The notes under the pieces: model-generated
Databases searched by the model: none
Told to the model about the DNA's origin: nothing
What the model saw: the letters and a program-made list of their open reading frames with translations, nothing else
Made by a program: the position numbers and the translations under genes
Shown: positions 23,210 to 32,321 of the stretch, piece by piece
Numbering within the stretch: the first letter of the stretch is position 1
How the letters are laid out: each line of letters starts with the position of its first letter
Assembly (NCBI RefSeq): GCF_005747095.1
Contig: NZ_SWLG01000001.1
Span: 248,001-312,000, forward strand
DNA length: 64,000 nucleotides
Origin: Exobacillus caeni
GTDB lineage: Bacteria > Bacillota > Bacilli > Bacillales > Guptibacillaceae
Direction: 5' to 3'

Positions 23210-24904
23210 ATGCCTAAAAAAAAGATGGGGATAAATATAAATAATAAGTCTGTTGAACAAGTGGCAGACGGCAAAGAAGGGATGGTAGCGACATCACATC
23301 CGTTAGCTTCCAGGGTGGGAGCTGCAGTTTTAAAAGAAGGCGGAAACGCAGTAGATGCGGCGGCTGCGATCGTATTTGCCTTAAATGTTGTAGAACCGAT
23401 GATGTCAGGGATCGGCGGAAGCGGTTTTATGATGGTCCATCACGCCGAGGAAGAAAAAACAGTCGTTGTAAACGGCCATACTCGTGCCCCTTTAGCCGTT
23501 ACACCGGAGCTTTTTTTAGATGAAAACGGAGAAGTGATCCCTTTTAAAGAACGATCTACAAGCGGCAAAGCAATAGGGGTACCCGGCACGTTGAAATCGG
23601 TTGAAAAAGCGCTGGAAGAGTTTGGGACGATGAAGCTGGAACAGCTGATCAATCCTGCCATTCGGCTTGCAGAGGAAGGAGTTCCGGTAAACTGGGTGCT
23701 GGCTCATCATATTGACCAATTTGAACACAGGATGTCTAAGGAAACAAAAGAGCTCTTCTTGCCGAATGGACAACCTTTAAAAGAAGGAGACCTGCTTGTT
23801 CAGAAGGATCTTGCAAATACATTGCGAAAAATAAAGGAACACGGGTGTGACGTTTTTTATAAAGGAGAAATTGCAGAAGACATCGTTAAATTCGCCCGGG
23901 AAAAAGGAAGCGAATTAACGAAGAATGATATGGCGACCTATGAAGCTACCCTCGATAAGCCTGTTTGGGGAGATTTTGAGGGACATAAGATCGCTTCTTG
24001 TCCACCGCCGAGTTCTGGTGGAGTTACGACACTGCAAATTTTAAAAATGGTAGAATTATTGAACATAGGAAACCATGATATTGCATCCCCGGACAAGTGT
24101 TTTATTCTAAGTGAAGCGATGAGGCTTGGGTTTGCTGACCGAGAAGCTTTCATGGGTGATCCTGAATTTATAGATATTCCGGTCGATGGGCTGTTAAATT
24201 CAGAGTATCTGAAAGAGCGTATCGCGCTGGTTGATTTAAACGTACGAAATCCAAACATCACGTTTGGCAACCCGTGGAAATATCAAAAAGGCTCTGATCC
24301 ATACACTCCTGTTGTCCATCATGAGGAGAAGCCGTTTGGTGAAACGACCCATTTTTCAGTAGCCGATAAATACGGCAATGTTGTTTCCCACACTTTAACA
24401 CTTGAACATCCTTTTGGAAGCGGCTTTTTAGTTCCGGACTTAGGCTTGATGTTGAATAATGAGGTAACTGACTTTGATCCACATCCAGGCGGCTCAAACC
24501 AGGTCGAAGGTGGAAAACGCCCTCTTAGCAGTAAGTCACCTTCTATTGTTTTTAAAGATGGCCGTCCGGTAATGGCGGTCGGATCTCCTGGGGGGCCGAC
24601 TATTATTGCATCTGTAACCCAGGTTATTTTAAATGTTTTGACATATGGACTTCCTCTCAAGGAAGCTGTAGATGAAGCCAGGATCTACAACGGGGAATAC
24701 CCATTAATGATCTACGAAGAAGGAGTTTCTAAAAAAGTAATAAAGGAGCTAGAAAAACGTGATCATGTCTGGGATGAAAACCCTCTTCCACAGGGATTAG
24801 GGAATGTACAGGCCGTGAAGATCGGCCCTGATAATAAAAGTTTTTCAGGAGCCTGTGATATGACAAGGCAGGGTGAAGCGATTGGAATTAACGAGACGAA
24901 ATGA
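23210..24904 (+). CDS. Gamma-glutamyltransferase-like protein, apparently cytoplasmic (YwrD type)
   Basis: An Ntn hydrolase of the gamma-glutamyltranspeptidase family, 564 residues. The opening ATSHPLASRVGAAVLKEGGNAVDAAAA, MSGIGGSGFMMVH and the processing site before Thr379 (GETTHFSV) are conserved, as is the C-terminal KSPSIVFKDGRPVMAVGSPGGP. The mature enzyme would be a large and a small subunit that cleave or transfer gamma-glutamyl groups from glutathione-like or poly-glutamyl substrates. Unlike the secreted Ggt, no signal peptide is present (MPKKKMGININNKSVEQ), so it resembles B. subtilis YwrD. GAGGAGG lies before the ATG. A terminator follows directly. Confidence 0.88.
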   Translation: MPKKKMGININNKSVEQVADGKEGMVATSHPLASRVGAAVLKEGGNAVDAAAAIVFALNVVEPMMSGIGGSGFMMVHHAEEEKTVVVNGHTRAPLAVTPELFLDENGEVIPFKERSTSGKAIGVPGTLKSVEKALEEFGTMKLEQLINPAIRLAEEGVPVNWVLAHHIDQFEHRMSKETKELFLPNGQPLKEGDLLVQKDLANTLRKIKEHGCDVFYKGEIAEDIVKFAREKGSELTKNDMATYEATLDKPVWGDFEGHKIASCPPPSSGGVTTLQILKMVELLNIGNHDIASPDKCFILSEAMRLGFADREAFMGDPEFIDIPVDGLLNSEYLKERIALVDLNVRNPNITFGNPWKYQKGSDPYTPVVHHEEKPFGETTHFSVADKYGNVVSHTLTLEHPFGSGFLVPDLGLMLNNEVTDFDPHPGGSNQVEGGKRPLSSKSPSIVFKDGRPVMAVGSPGGPTIIASVTQVILNVLTYGLPLKEAVDEARIYNGEYPLMIYEEGVSKKVIKELEKRDHVWDENPLPQGLGNVQAVKIGPDNKSFSGACDMTRQGEAIGINETK

Positions 24905-24911
24905 TTAATAA

Positions 24912-24963
24912 CAACTACCTCTTTGTACAGGCTTTGTTGACCTGTTTAAGGGGTAGTTTTTTT
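24912..24963 (+). terminator. Terminator of the gamma-glutamyltransferase gene
   Basis: AACTACC pairs with GGTAGTT, with an inner ACAGG/CCTGT stem, followed by seven T residues. Confidence 0.7.
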
Positions 24964-24970
24964 GCCGTAT

Positions 24971-25040
24971 AGGATAAATCAGAGGAGAATTCTCGACTCC
25001 GTAAAAAAGTTTAAGATAGTTATTAGTGCAACTACGCCTC
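24971..25040. repeat. Dispersed intergenic repeat, family R2, copy 2
   Basis: It carries AGAGGAGAAT, CGACTCCGTAAAAAAGTTT and TTAGTGCAACTACGCC in the same order and spacing as 14397-14470. Like copy 1 it lies directly downstream of a strong intrinsic terminator. No coding frame. Confidence 0.6.
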
Positions 25041-25113
25041 CTACTCTGCCTAAAGGTTACCAGATCGGCAGGTTTTCTTTATCATACCAAGAATGGAATT
25101 ACCTTTGACCAGG

Positions 25114-25635
25114 TTACCTTTTTTCAACCGGCAAATGAACAGGAACATCAAACAACCATAGCCAGAATACAGCGAGTACAGCAGAAACAGCGTACGCTAT
25201 AAGTGGCTTTTTATAATAAAGCCGCAGCATCGGGAACATTGTGATATCAAAAAAAGCAGACCAGCCAAGGCTCCATCCGTATTGGTAATCTATATGATGG
25301 GTTACCGTGTAAATCCATTCTACTCCCACATAAACGAAAACCCATTTAAAGTAATAAAAGATCAAGGTTCCTGAGTTGCTGCGCTCAGGATAACGGCTAA
25401 TAAATAAGAGAGAGGTGGCAGGGAAAACAATAAACGTGTAAAGCATCTCCGTAAGAGTATGGTTTGATATAAAATCTGCATCAAGGCGCCATAAAAAGTG
25501 ATTAGCGGTTAAAAAATTATAAAGAAGGTTACCTAAAGCAAAATAAAGCATAACGGTATGGTATTTCTCCCAGTTTCGCCAATCTCCCCACTTCCAGACT
25601 GCATAAATCATAAATAGTGCTAATACCACATGCAT
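25114..25635 (-). CDS. CBO0543-family multipass membrane protein
   Basis: A 173-residue hydrophobic protein with about five membrane segments, starting MHVVLALFMIYAVWKWGDWRNW and with YHTVMLYFALGNLLYNFL. I recognise the CBO0543 family, common in Bacillaceae and clostridia and lacking a known function. AAGGAATG precedes the ATG. It converges on the preceding gamma-glutamyltransferase gene and is divergent from the M42 peptidase. Nothing in the sequence suggests a substrate or partner. Confidence 0.75.
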   Translation of the reverse strand: MHVVLALFMIYAVWKWGDWRNWEKYHTVMLYFALGNLLYNFLTANHFLWRLDADFISNHTLTEMLYTFIVFPATSLLFISRYPERSNSGTLIFYYFKWVFVYVGVEWIYTVTHHIDYQYGWSLGWSAFFDITMFPMLRLYYKKPLIAYAVSAVLAVFWLWLFDVPVHLPVEKR

Positions 25636-25841
25636 AATATCATTCCTTGTATTCTTTGTTGTTAGTTTGACCTAAAGTGAAATCTTTATAACCAAAGAAG
25701 TTATTATTGGTATGAAGTGTATGCAGCATATTAGTGTTGTTCTGGAATGTGACCGGTAACAGGTAGTATTTCTGCTTCACTAGTATAATAGATGGAGTTT
25801 TAGTACAATTTCTAATGAGAGATCTTATGGAGGTGTACATA

Positions 25842-26897
25842 TTGAATCAAGAATCGAAACATTTTTTAATGGAATTGCTTTCAACTCCATCCCCATCTGG
25901 AGCTGAAATGGAGATTCAGAGAAAGTGGATTAACTATGTAAAAGAATTTGCAGATGAAATCAGAACGGATAACGCTGGGAATGCGATCGGTATCCTTAAT
26001 CCTGAAGCGGAGTTTAAAATTCTTCTGGCAGGACATTGTGACGAGATCGGATTTATGATCAATAAAATCGATGACCGCGGTTTTTTGAGGGTTGCTAAGC
26101 TCGGCGGAATCAGCCATAAGCCTGCGATCGGAATGAAGGTCGATATTTTAGGAAGCGGAGGGCGCATTACAGGAGTTATCGGAGCGAACGCCGAGCATCA
26201 TGGCGGCGTAGACAAGGACTTCGAGTTTGAGGATCTGTACATCGACTGTGGAGCAAATAATAAAGAAGAAATGGAAAAGTATGTCCAGGTAGGCGATCTT
26301 GGTGTCTATAAGCGAGAGCCAGAGATTCTTCTAAACGATACGATCAGCGGCAGGGGACTGGATAACAGGACAGGTTCGTTTCTCGTAGCGGAGGTTCTAA
26401 AAGAAGTGGCAAAGAAAAACCCTAAGATTGGCGTATATGCTGTCAGCACGGTAAATGAAGAGACGAATATGGGGGGCGCATATTTTGCAGGTGCTGGCAT
26501 CAATCCGACGATGGCGATTGCCTGTGACGTGACGTTCGCAACTGATTATCCGGGGGTAAATACTGATAAGTACGGCGAGGTATCGCTTGGCAAAGGACCT
26601 GTTCTGGCAAAAGGTGCGCCGATTAACGTTAAAATCAATAAAATGTTAGAACAGACAGCTGAAAAGCTTGATATGGAGCTGCAGTATGAATTGACGCCAA
26701 GAATGACAGGGACAGACGCCGATAAACTTCGCCTTACAGGAAAAGGTGTTCCAATTGGATTAGTGTCTCTTCCACTTCGTTACATGCATTCACCGGTGGA
26801 AGCTGCAAGTTTCAAAGATATGGATGAGGAAGTCCAGCTTCTAAGCGATATGATAGCGAATATGACCGGAGACGAAAGTTTAAATCCACTTGATTAA
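25842..26897 (+). CDS. M42-family aminopeptidase (glutamyl aminopeptidase/endoglucanase type)
   Basis: A cytosolic di-metal aminopeptidase of the M42 family (YsdC/YtoP/FrvX-like), which forms large tetrahedral complexes that trim peptides. Metal ligands and catalytic residues are visible: His in LAGHCDEIGF, Asp in GRGLDNRTG, the Glu pair in VNEETNMGG, Asp in CDVTFATDYPG and His in YMHSP. The length is 351 residues. I start at TTG 25842, seven bases after GGAGGTG; the longer frame from 25815 runs through that binding site. It is monocistronic, upstream of the bmr leader region. Confidence 0.9.
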   Translation: MNQESKHFLMELLSTPSPSGAEMEIQRKWINYVKEFADEIRTDNAGNAIGILNPEAEFKILLAGHCDEIGFMINKIDDRGFLRVAKLGGISHKPAIGMKVDILGSGGRITGVIGANAEHHGGVDKDFEFEDLYIDCGANNKEEMEKYVQVGDLGVYKREPEILLNDTISGRGLDNRTGSFLVAEVLKEVAKKNPKIGVYAVSTVNEETNMGGAYFAGAGINPTMAIACDVTFATDYPGVNTDKYGEVSLGKGPVLAKGAPINVKINKMLEQTAEKLDMELQYELTPRMTGTDADKLRLTGKGVPIGLVSLPLRYMHSPVEAASFKDMDEEVQLLSDMIANMTGDESLNPLD

Positions 26898-26974
26898 TGT
26901 AAAAGACTCTTTTCTAAGAGATTTCGCTTGTATTACAGCTACAAAGTAACTGGAAACAGCGAGTGAAAAACCAA

Positions 26975-27004
26975 TTGACACAATTGTGTGAAAAGTGGTA
27001 AACT
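26975..27004 (+). promoter_or_regulatory. Sigma-A-type promoter upstream of the bmr leader
   Basis: TTGACA (26975-26980) and TAAACT (26999-27004) are separated by 18 bases, about 40 bases ahead of the leader ORF. A small inverted repeat, ACACAATTGTGT, lies in the spacer. Confidence 0.6.
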
Positions 27005-27045
27005 TACTTGGCGAAAATAAAATGAACGAGAATGGAGGGTGCGCT

Positions 27046-27117
27046 ATGAAATGCTCTGTTGTTTTTGAAGGAATGAAAACAAACTTAATAATGATGGCGT
27101 ACCCTGTTCTTTTATAG
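27046..27117 (+). CDS. Putative 23-codon leader peptide of the bmrCD operon
   Basis: A short ORF, start ATG with GGAGGG six to seven bases upstream, encodes MKCSVVFEGMKTNLIMMAYP plus three residues. It is followed within 30 bases by an intrinsic terminator, then by a second one, and only later by the exporter genes. In B. subtilis the bmrCD operon is controlled by translation of the leader bmrB, where ribosome-targeting antibiotics relieve transcription termination; the layout here suggests the same principle. The peptide is not similar to anything I can name with certainty. Confidence 0.6.
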   Translation: MKCSVVFEGMKTNLIMMAYPVLL

Positions 27118-27143
27118 CTCATTAATTAACAATTAATTGGCTG

Positions 27144-27176
27144 GCGTATGTCACTTAGATGACGTGCGCTTTTTTT
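27144..27176 (+). terminator. bmr leader terminator 1 (putative attenuator)
   Basis: GCGTATGTCA pairs with TGACGTGCGC, with two G-U pairs, around a CTTAGA loop, followed by seven T residues. It begins 27 bases after the leader-peptide stop. Confidence 0.8.
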
Positions 27177-27178
27177 AT

Positions 27179-27227
27179 GGCTTTATCTTCCGATGAGCAA
27201 ATAGCGGATGATGGAGCCTCTTTTTTT
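27179..27227 (+). terminator. bmr leader terminator 2
   Basis: GGCTTTATCTTCCG pairs with CGGATGATGGAGCC over 14 positions with two G-U pairs and one mismatch, then TCTTTTTTT. It lies directly behind terminator 1, so transcription must pass two signals to reach the exporter genes. Confidence 0.78.
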
Positions 27228-27238
27228 GTGGTCATGTA

Positions 27239-27257
27239 GTAATAAAGTACTTATTAC
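27239..27257. promoter_or_regulatory. Palindrome, possible operator upstream of bmrC
   Basis: GTAATAAAGTACTTATTAC is a near-perfect palindrome located about 20 bases upstream of a TATACT hexamer (27278-27283), where a -35 element would lie. A repressor or activator site is possible. The regulator is not in the window. Confidence 0.35.
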
Positions 27258-27318
27258 GGATGGGATGAAGCATTTATTATACTTCATTTCAATAAAAATT
27301 CAGATGGAGGGCTTAAAA

Positions 27319-27375
27319 ATGAGGCTTGCAATTTTATGGATTGTGCATGTAGAGGATTGGATAGATGATGGTTAG
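27319..27375 (+). CDS. Second short ORF upstream of bmrC (18 codons)
   Basis: An ATG preceded by GATGGAGGG at seven to eight bases opens an 18-codon frame, MRLAILWIVHVEDWIDDG, that ends 41 bases before bmrC. It lies after both terminators. It could be a second leader peptide or a translational coupler. The good ribosome binding site is the only evidence. Confidence 0.4.
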   Translation: MRLAILWIVHVEDWIDDG

Positions 27376-27416
27376 CTTAGAAATCAAAAAAAGAATAAAG
27401 GAAATGAGGCGAATCG

Positions 27417-29168
27417 ATGTTTTCGGTGCTTGTAAAATTAAGCTGGTTTTTTAAGAAGTATTGGAAGCGGTACACAGTGGGTATCGTATTGCTGGTTATT
27501 GTGGGAATATTAGAAGTTATTCCTCCGAAACTTGTCGGTATGGCGATCGATGAGATAAACCTGGGAACTTTAACAGAAAAGCGTTTGAGCGACTTTCTCT
27601 TGTTTTATGGGGGATTGCTTGTTGTCATTTATTTTGTTACCTATATCTGGATGTATCAAATTTTTGGTGGAGCTTTTCTAGTAGAACGTATTTTACGTTC
27701 AAGGTTGATGAGGCATCTATTGAAGATGACCCCAACTTTTTATGAGAAGAATCGGACGGGAGATTTAATGGCCAGGGTTACAAACGATCTGAAGGCTATT
27801 TCAATGACAGCCGGGTTTGGGATTTTAACCCTTGTAGATTCAACGATATTCATGTTCATCATCTTATTGACGATGGGATTTCTGATTAGCTGGAAGTTAA
27901 CCTTTGCTGCCATTGTTCCTCTTCCGCTTATTGCGCTAGCGATCAGCCGATACGGGAAAGTGATCCATAAAAGATTCACAGCAGCCCAGAATGCATTTGG
28001 CGATATGAACGACCAGGTACTTGAAACAATCGCAGGTGTTCGTGTTTCAAGGGCTTACGTACAGGAAATCGCTGATCAAGAACGCTTTAGGGGTATGACA
28101 GAGGATGTTTACCAAAAAAACATTGATGTAGCCAGAATCGATGCCCTTTTTGAACCAACGATAAAGGTGCTTGTTGGTATTAGTTATCTGATAGGGCTGG
28201 GATATGGTGCATTTCTAGTATTTCATAAGGCGATAACCCTTGGTGAACTTGTTTCGTTCAATGTTTATCTTGGTATGCTTATCTGGCCGATGATTGCTAT
28301 CGGGGAGTTGATCAACGTTATGCAGAGGGGGAACGCTTCCCTTGACCGGGTGACGGAAACACTCGATTATAAACCAGATGTCCAGGATCAAAAGAACATT
28401 GTTTCAGTAATTTCACCTGAAAAAATAACATTTAAAGATGTTACTTTCCGTTATCCGAGTTCACAGGTCAATAATCTTGAAAATATTTCTTTTGCGTTAG
28501 ACAGAGGACAGACGCTTGGAATCGTGGGGAGAACTGGAAGCGGTAAGACGACGCTGTTAAAGCAGTTCCTCCGGGAGTATCCATTAGGCAGTGGCAAAGT
28601 ATTAATTTCAGGTGTTCCGCTGCAGCAAATCGGAATGGATACAGTCCAGAGTTGGATAGGGTATGTGCCACAGGACCAGATGCTTTTCTCCAGAACAGTG
28701 AAGGAGAATATCCTTTTTGGAAATAAGGATGGTACTGATGAAGAGGTTGACAGAGCGCTATCACTGGCCTCGTTCAAAAAAGACTTAAGTGTTCTCCCGG
28801 ATGGCTTAAAAACGCTTGTCGGGGAGAAGGGAGTCGCTTTATCAGGAGGGCAAAAGCAGAGGGTTTCTATCGCGAGGGCCCTGCTTATAGATCCTGAAAT
28901 CCTAATACTCGACGATGCGATGTCGGCTGTCGACGGAAAAACAGAATCTGAAATCATTCAAAATATCCGGACAGAGCGCAAAGGAAAAACAACTTTTATA
29001 GCGACACATCGCCTGTCTGCTGTTCAGCACGCCGATTGGATCCTTGTTCTTGATGACGGGAAGATCATCGAGGAAGGAACACATAAAGAATTAATTCTTA
29101 AAAACGGCTGGTATAAAGAGCAGTATGAACGGCAGCAAATCGAAGAAAATCTGGAGGGGGCAGGCTGA
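27417..29168 (+). CDS. bmrC: Heterodimeric ABC multidrug exporter, BmrC-like subunit
   Basis: A 583-residue ABC half-transporter with six N-terminal membrane segments and a C-terminal nucleotide-binding domain: Walker A GIVGRTGSGKTTLL, signature LSGGQKQR, Walker B EILILDDAMSAVD. The catalytic Glu after Walker B is Asp here, the mark of the degenerate ATP site in heterodimeric exporters such as BmrCD (YheI/YheH), and the length agrees with BmrC. It pairs with the next gene, overlapping it by one base (TGATG). The pair should export drugs or lipophilic compounds across the cytoplasmic membrane. The leader region upstream predicts antibiotic-dependent induction. Confidence 0.9.
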   Translation: MFSVLVKLSWFFKKYWKRYTVGIVLLVIVGILEVIPPKLVGMAIDEINLGTLTEKRLSDFLLFYGGLLVVIYFVTYIWMYQIFGGAFLVERILRSRLMRHLLKMTPTFYEKNRTGDLMARVTNDLKAISMTAGFGILTLVDSTIFMFIILLTMGFLISWKLTFAAIVPLPLIALAISRYGKVIHKRFTAAQNAFGDMNDQVLETIAGVRVSRAYVQEIADQERFRGMTEDVYQKNIDVARIDALFEPTIKVLVGISYLIGLGYGAFLVFHKAITLGELVSFNVYLGMLIWPMIAIGELINVMQRGNASLDRVTETLDYKPDVQDQKNIVSVISPEKITFKDVTFRYPSSQVNNLENISFALDRGQTLGIVGRTGSGKTTLLKQFLREYPLGSGKVLISGVPLQQIGMDTVQSWIGYVPQDQMLFSRTVKENILFGNKDGTDEEVDRALSLASFKKDLSVLPDGLKTLVGEKGVALSGGQKQRVSIARALLIDPEILILDDAMSAVDGKTESEIIQNIRTERKGKTTFIATHRLSAVQHADWILVLDDGKIIEEGTHKELILKNGWYKEQYERQQIEENLEGAG

Positions 29169-31192
29169 TGAAAAGAAATACTGGAAAACGTTTAGTAAAC
29201 TATGCCCTGTTGTTTAAAAAGCAAATAATCATTGCATTGCTTTTGCTTGCTGTCTCAGTAGCGACAGAACTTACCGGACCTTTTATCGCTAAAACAATGA
29301 TTGATAAGCATATACTGGGAATCGAATTTTCCTGGTATGAAACTTCCGGTACAGAAGATGCTGTCCAATATAACAACAATTATTACAAGCGAAGCGATCA
29401 CTTTGAACCCGGAGAAGAAAAAGGGAAAGAAGTGCGCATCCTCCAGGTTGGAAGAGAGTACTATTTTATTGGCGGGCCTGTTTCCTTTGATGGTGAGAGA
29501 AAAGTTGCTGATGATCGTTTAACGATTACAAAAGGCGGCCGATCGAAGGGCTATGAAGCTGTAAAGTTAACAAACGACCAGCTACTTGCATTCTATAAAC
29601 CGCAAATCAGCCCTTTGCTTATCTTGATTGCGATTTATTTTGGTTTGTTGCTCATCGCATCTATTTTTCAATATGGCCAGCGTTACCTTCTTCAATCGTC
29701 TGCAAATCGAGTGATCCAAAAGATGAGGAATGATGTGTTTGCCCAGATTCAGCGCTTGCCGATCAACTATTTTGATAATCTGCCGGCAGGCAAAGTTGTT
29801 TCACGGATCACAAACGATACGGAAGCGATCAGGGAGCTTTATGTTACGGTGCTTGCAACATTTTTCACGAGTATTATTTACATGGCAGGAATATTTATTG
29901 CGTTGTTTTTGCTTGATGTAAAGCTTGCTGCTATCACGCTTTTAATCCTTCCAATCTTAGTCGTGTGGATTATTTTTTATCGAAAATATGCTTCGAAGTA
30001 CAATCATATCATCAGATCGCGGTTAAGTGACATCAACGGGATGGTAAACGAATCGATTCAGGGAATGCCGATTATTCAGGCGTTTCGCCGTCAAAAAGAA
30101 ACAGAAAAAGAGTTTGAAGAGTTAAACGAAGATTATTTTGCGCATCAAAATAAAATGCTTAATTTGAATTCCCTGACATCTCACAATCTAGTAAACATCT
30201 TAAGGAACGTGAGCTTTGTTACGCTGATATGGTATTTCGGAGGTGCCTCCCTCGGAGTTGGATCTGTTGTTTCGCTCGGTGTTCTATACGCGTTCGTCGA
30301 TTACTTAAACCGTCTGTTCCAGCCAGTTACGAACATGGTGAATCAACTGGCGAATTTAGAGCAGGCGCTCGTGTCTGCAGATAGGGTGTTTGAGTTGATG
30401 GATGAAGCCGGAGAAGACGTTGCCGAAGGAAACATTCCAAGATATAAAGGTAACGTATCTTTTGAAAAAGTCTGGTTCGCTTATAAGGAAGGGGAATACG
30501 TATTAAAAGATATTAACTTCGAAGCAAAACACGGAGAGACCGTTGCCTTAGTAGGACATACCGGCTCGGGAAAAAGCTCGATCATGAACCTGTTGTTCCG
30601 CTTCTACGATATTAAAGAAGGCAATATTTTAATAGATGGAAAAGATATACGCGATACTCCAAAACAGTTGCTGCGGAAGCATATGGGCATCGTGTTGCAG
30701 GATCCTTTTCTTTACACAGGTACAATCGCAACAAACGTAAGCCTTAATGACCCATCCATTAGCAGGGAAACGGTTGAAAAAGCTCTCAGGGATGTTGGTG
30801 CAGAAAAGTTGTTGAAAAATCTTCCGAACGGATTCGATGAGCCAGTAATTGAAAAAGGAAGCACCCTTTCTTCAGGTCAACGCCAGCTTATCTCTTTTGC
30901 CAGGGCGCTTGCTTTTAACCCGTCGATTTTAATATTGGATGAAGCTACTTCTAACATTGATACAGAGACTGAAGCAGTTATCCAGGAAGCACTTGATGTA
31001 CTGAAGAAAGGCAGAACTACTTTTATAATCGCCCATCGTTTATCAACGATCAAAAATGCAGATACAATACTTGTCTTGCATAGAGGGGAAATTGTAGAGC
31101 ACGGAGACCATGATACACTGATGCAGAAAAAGGGCAGATACTATCAGATGTATCAACTACAACAGGGAAAAGAAGTCAGTAAAGCGGTATAA
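29168..31192 (+). CDS. bmrD: Heterodimeric ABC multidrug exporter, BmrD-like subunit
   Basis: The 674-residue partner of BmrC. Between the first two membrane helices lies an insertion of some 80 mostly hydrophilic residues (about 50-130, rich in Tyr, Asn and charged residues), the extracellular domain known from BmrD/YheH. The nucleotide-binding domain has Walker A VGHTGSGKSSIM, signature LSSGQRQL and Walker B SILILDEATSNID, with the intact catalytic Glu. The altered signature (SSGQ rather than SGGQ) would complete the degenerate site formed with BmrC, leaving one consensus site. The start overlaps the bmrC stop, indicating translational coupling. A terminator follows eight bases after the stop. 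Confidence 0.92.
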   Translation: MKRNTGKRLVNYALLFKKQIIIALLLLAVSVATELTGPFIAKTMIDKHILGIEFSWYETSGTEDAVQYNNNYYKRSDHFEPGEEKGKEVRILQVGREYYFIGGPVSFDGERKVADDRLTITKGGRSKGYEAVKLTNDQLLAFYKPQISPLLILIAIYFGLLLIASIFQYGQRYLLQSSANRVIQKMRNDVFAQIQRLPINYFDNLPAGKVVSRITNDTEAIRELYVTVLATFFTSIIYMAGIFIALFLLDVKLAAITLLILPILVVWIIFYRKYASKYNHIIRSRLSDINGMVNESIQGMPIIQAFRRQKETEKEFEELNEDYFAHQNKMLNLNSLTSHNLVNILRNVSFVTLIWYFGGASLGVGSVVSLGVLYAFVDYLNRLFQPVTNMVNQLANLEQALVSADRVFELMDEAGEDVAEGNIPRYKGNVSFEKVWFAYKEGEYVLKDINFEAKHGETVALVGHTGSGKSSIMNLLFRFYDIKEGNILIDGKDIRDTPKQLLRKHMGIVLQDPFLYTGTIATNVSLNDPSISRETVEKALRDVGAEKLLKNLPNGFDEPVIEKGSTLSSGQRQLISFARALAFNPSILILDEATSNIDTETEAVIQEALDVLKKGRTTFIIAHRLSTIKNADTILVLHRGEIVEHGDHDTLMQKKGRYYQMYQLQQGKEVSKAV

Positions 31193-31200
31193 CAAAATGA

Positions 31201-31227
31201 AGCAGGGGAGAATATCCCTTGCTTTTG
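31201..31227 (+). terminator. Terminator of the bmrCD operon
   Basis: AGCAGGGGA pairs with TCCCTTGCT and runs into TTTTGTT, just after the bmrD stop. Confidence 0.78.
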
Positions 31228-31355
31228 TTATTCGGCAAAGTTTTTTGCGTGATTCATAAATTTTCCCATTAAGATCAATTCTTTTTTGTATGCGAAACAC
31301 TATGGATAAGTTAGAATGGAATCATTGTAAATGATACACGGGAAGAAGTGGTCGT

Positions 31356-32284
31356 ATGTTAAAATCAAAGTCTTTCATCTATATTTCCCTGCTCGTCATT
31401 ATGATCATCTGGGGGTTTAATGTGGTTGCTATCAAGTTACTGGTAGAATACTTTAAGCCACTTACCATTCAATCGATCCGAATATTCACGGCTTCTTTAG
31501 TTGTGTTTTCTGTCCTTGGAATGAATAAACCTTTTAGAAGGCTGACTGCTAGAGAATGGCTTTTACTGGGGATGGGAGCTCTGACGGGAGTTGTGGCGCA
31601 TCACTCGCTGCTTGCAATAGGTCTTACCCAAACAACAGCCTCTAACACAGGCTTAATACTGGGGCTTGTTCCGCTTATGACAGCCATATTTGCGGTGATC
31701 TTTTTAAGGGATAGATTGACACCGTTAAAAATAGTAGGGATTATTCTTGCGTTTGCCGGTGTGACGTTTGTTGTTTTGAGCGGAAACAGCAGAATAGGGG
31801 AGGTATCCTCCGGAGACCTGTTCGTCTTTTATCGGTGGTAGCGCAGTCTCTAAGCTTTATTTTTATTAAGAAAGCGACGAGAACGATAGACCCAAGGTTC
31901 ATGACAGGCGGGATGCTTCTGGCTGGTTCTGTTACGTTATTTATTGTTAGCATTTTTGTAGAACCCCGGGGAAGAGCACAATTGTTAGAAAGCCCAGCCT
32001 GGATCTGGCTCGTTTTCATCGGATCAGCGGTTCTTGCCACCGGGTTAGGCCATATGTTTTATAATAAAGCGATTCAGCAAATAGGTGCCGGGGAAACGGC
32101 GATATTTAATAATATGACACCGTTCTTTGCTCTGATTGGCTCTGCGCTTTTTTTGAACGAGGCGATCACTGGTGCACAGGTTGCTGGTTTTATGCTGATT
32201 GTGTGCGGTGTCATTCTCGGTACAGGCGTTATTGACCGTACCATCGTGCAGAGGAGATATAATGAAAAAAACACGGAAGCGTAG
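31356..32284 (+). pseudogene. EamA/DMT transporter with a single-base frameshift
   Basis: Two overlapping frames together give one EamA-type permease of about 309 residues. The first covers five membrane segments (LLVIMIIWGFNVVAIKLL onwards) and stops after GDLFVFY. The second resumes with AQSLSFIFIKKATR and continues to the family C-terminus. Removing one T from the TTTT run near 31828 would restore GDLFVFIGGSAQSLSF. Either the gene is freshly inactivated, or the base is an assembly error in a homopolymer. The remainder shows no other damage. The substrate is unknown. Confidence 0.85.
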
Positions 32285-32321
32285 ATTTTATAACCTTTCT
32301 TAACATAGGACCTACCAAAAA

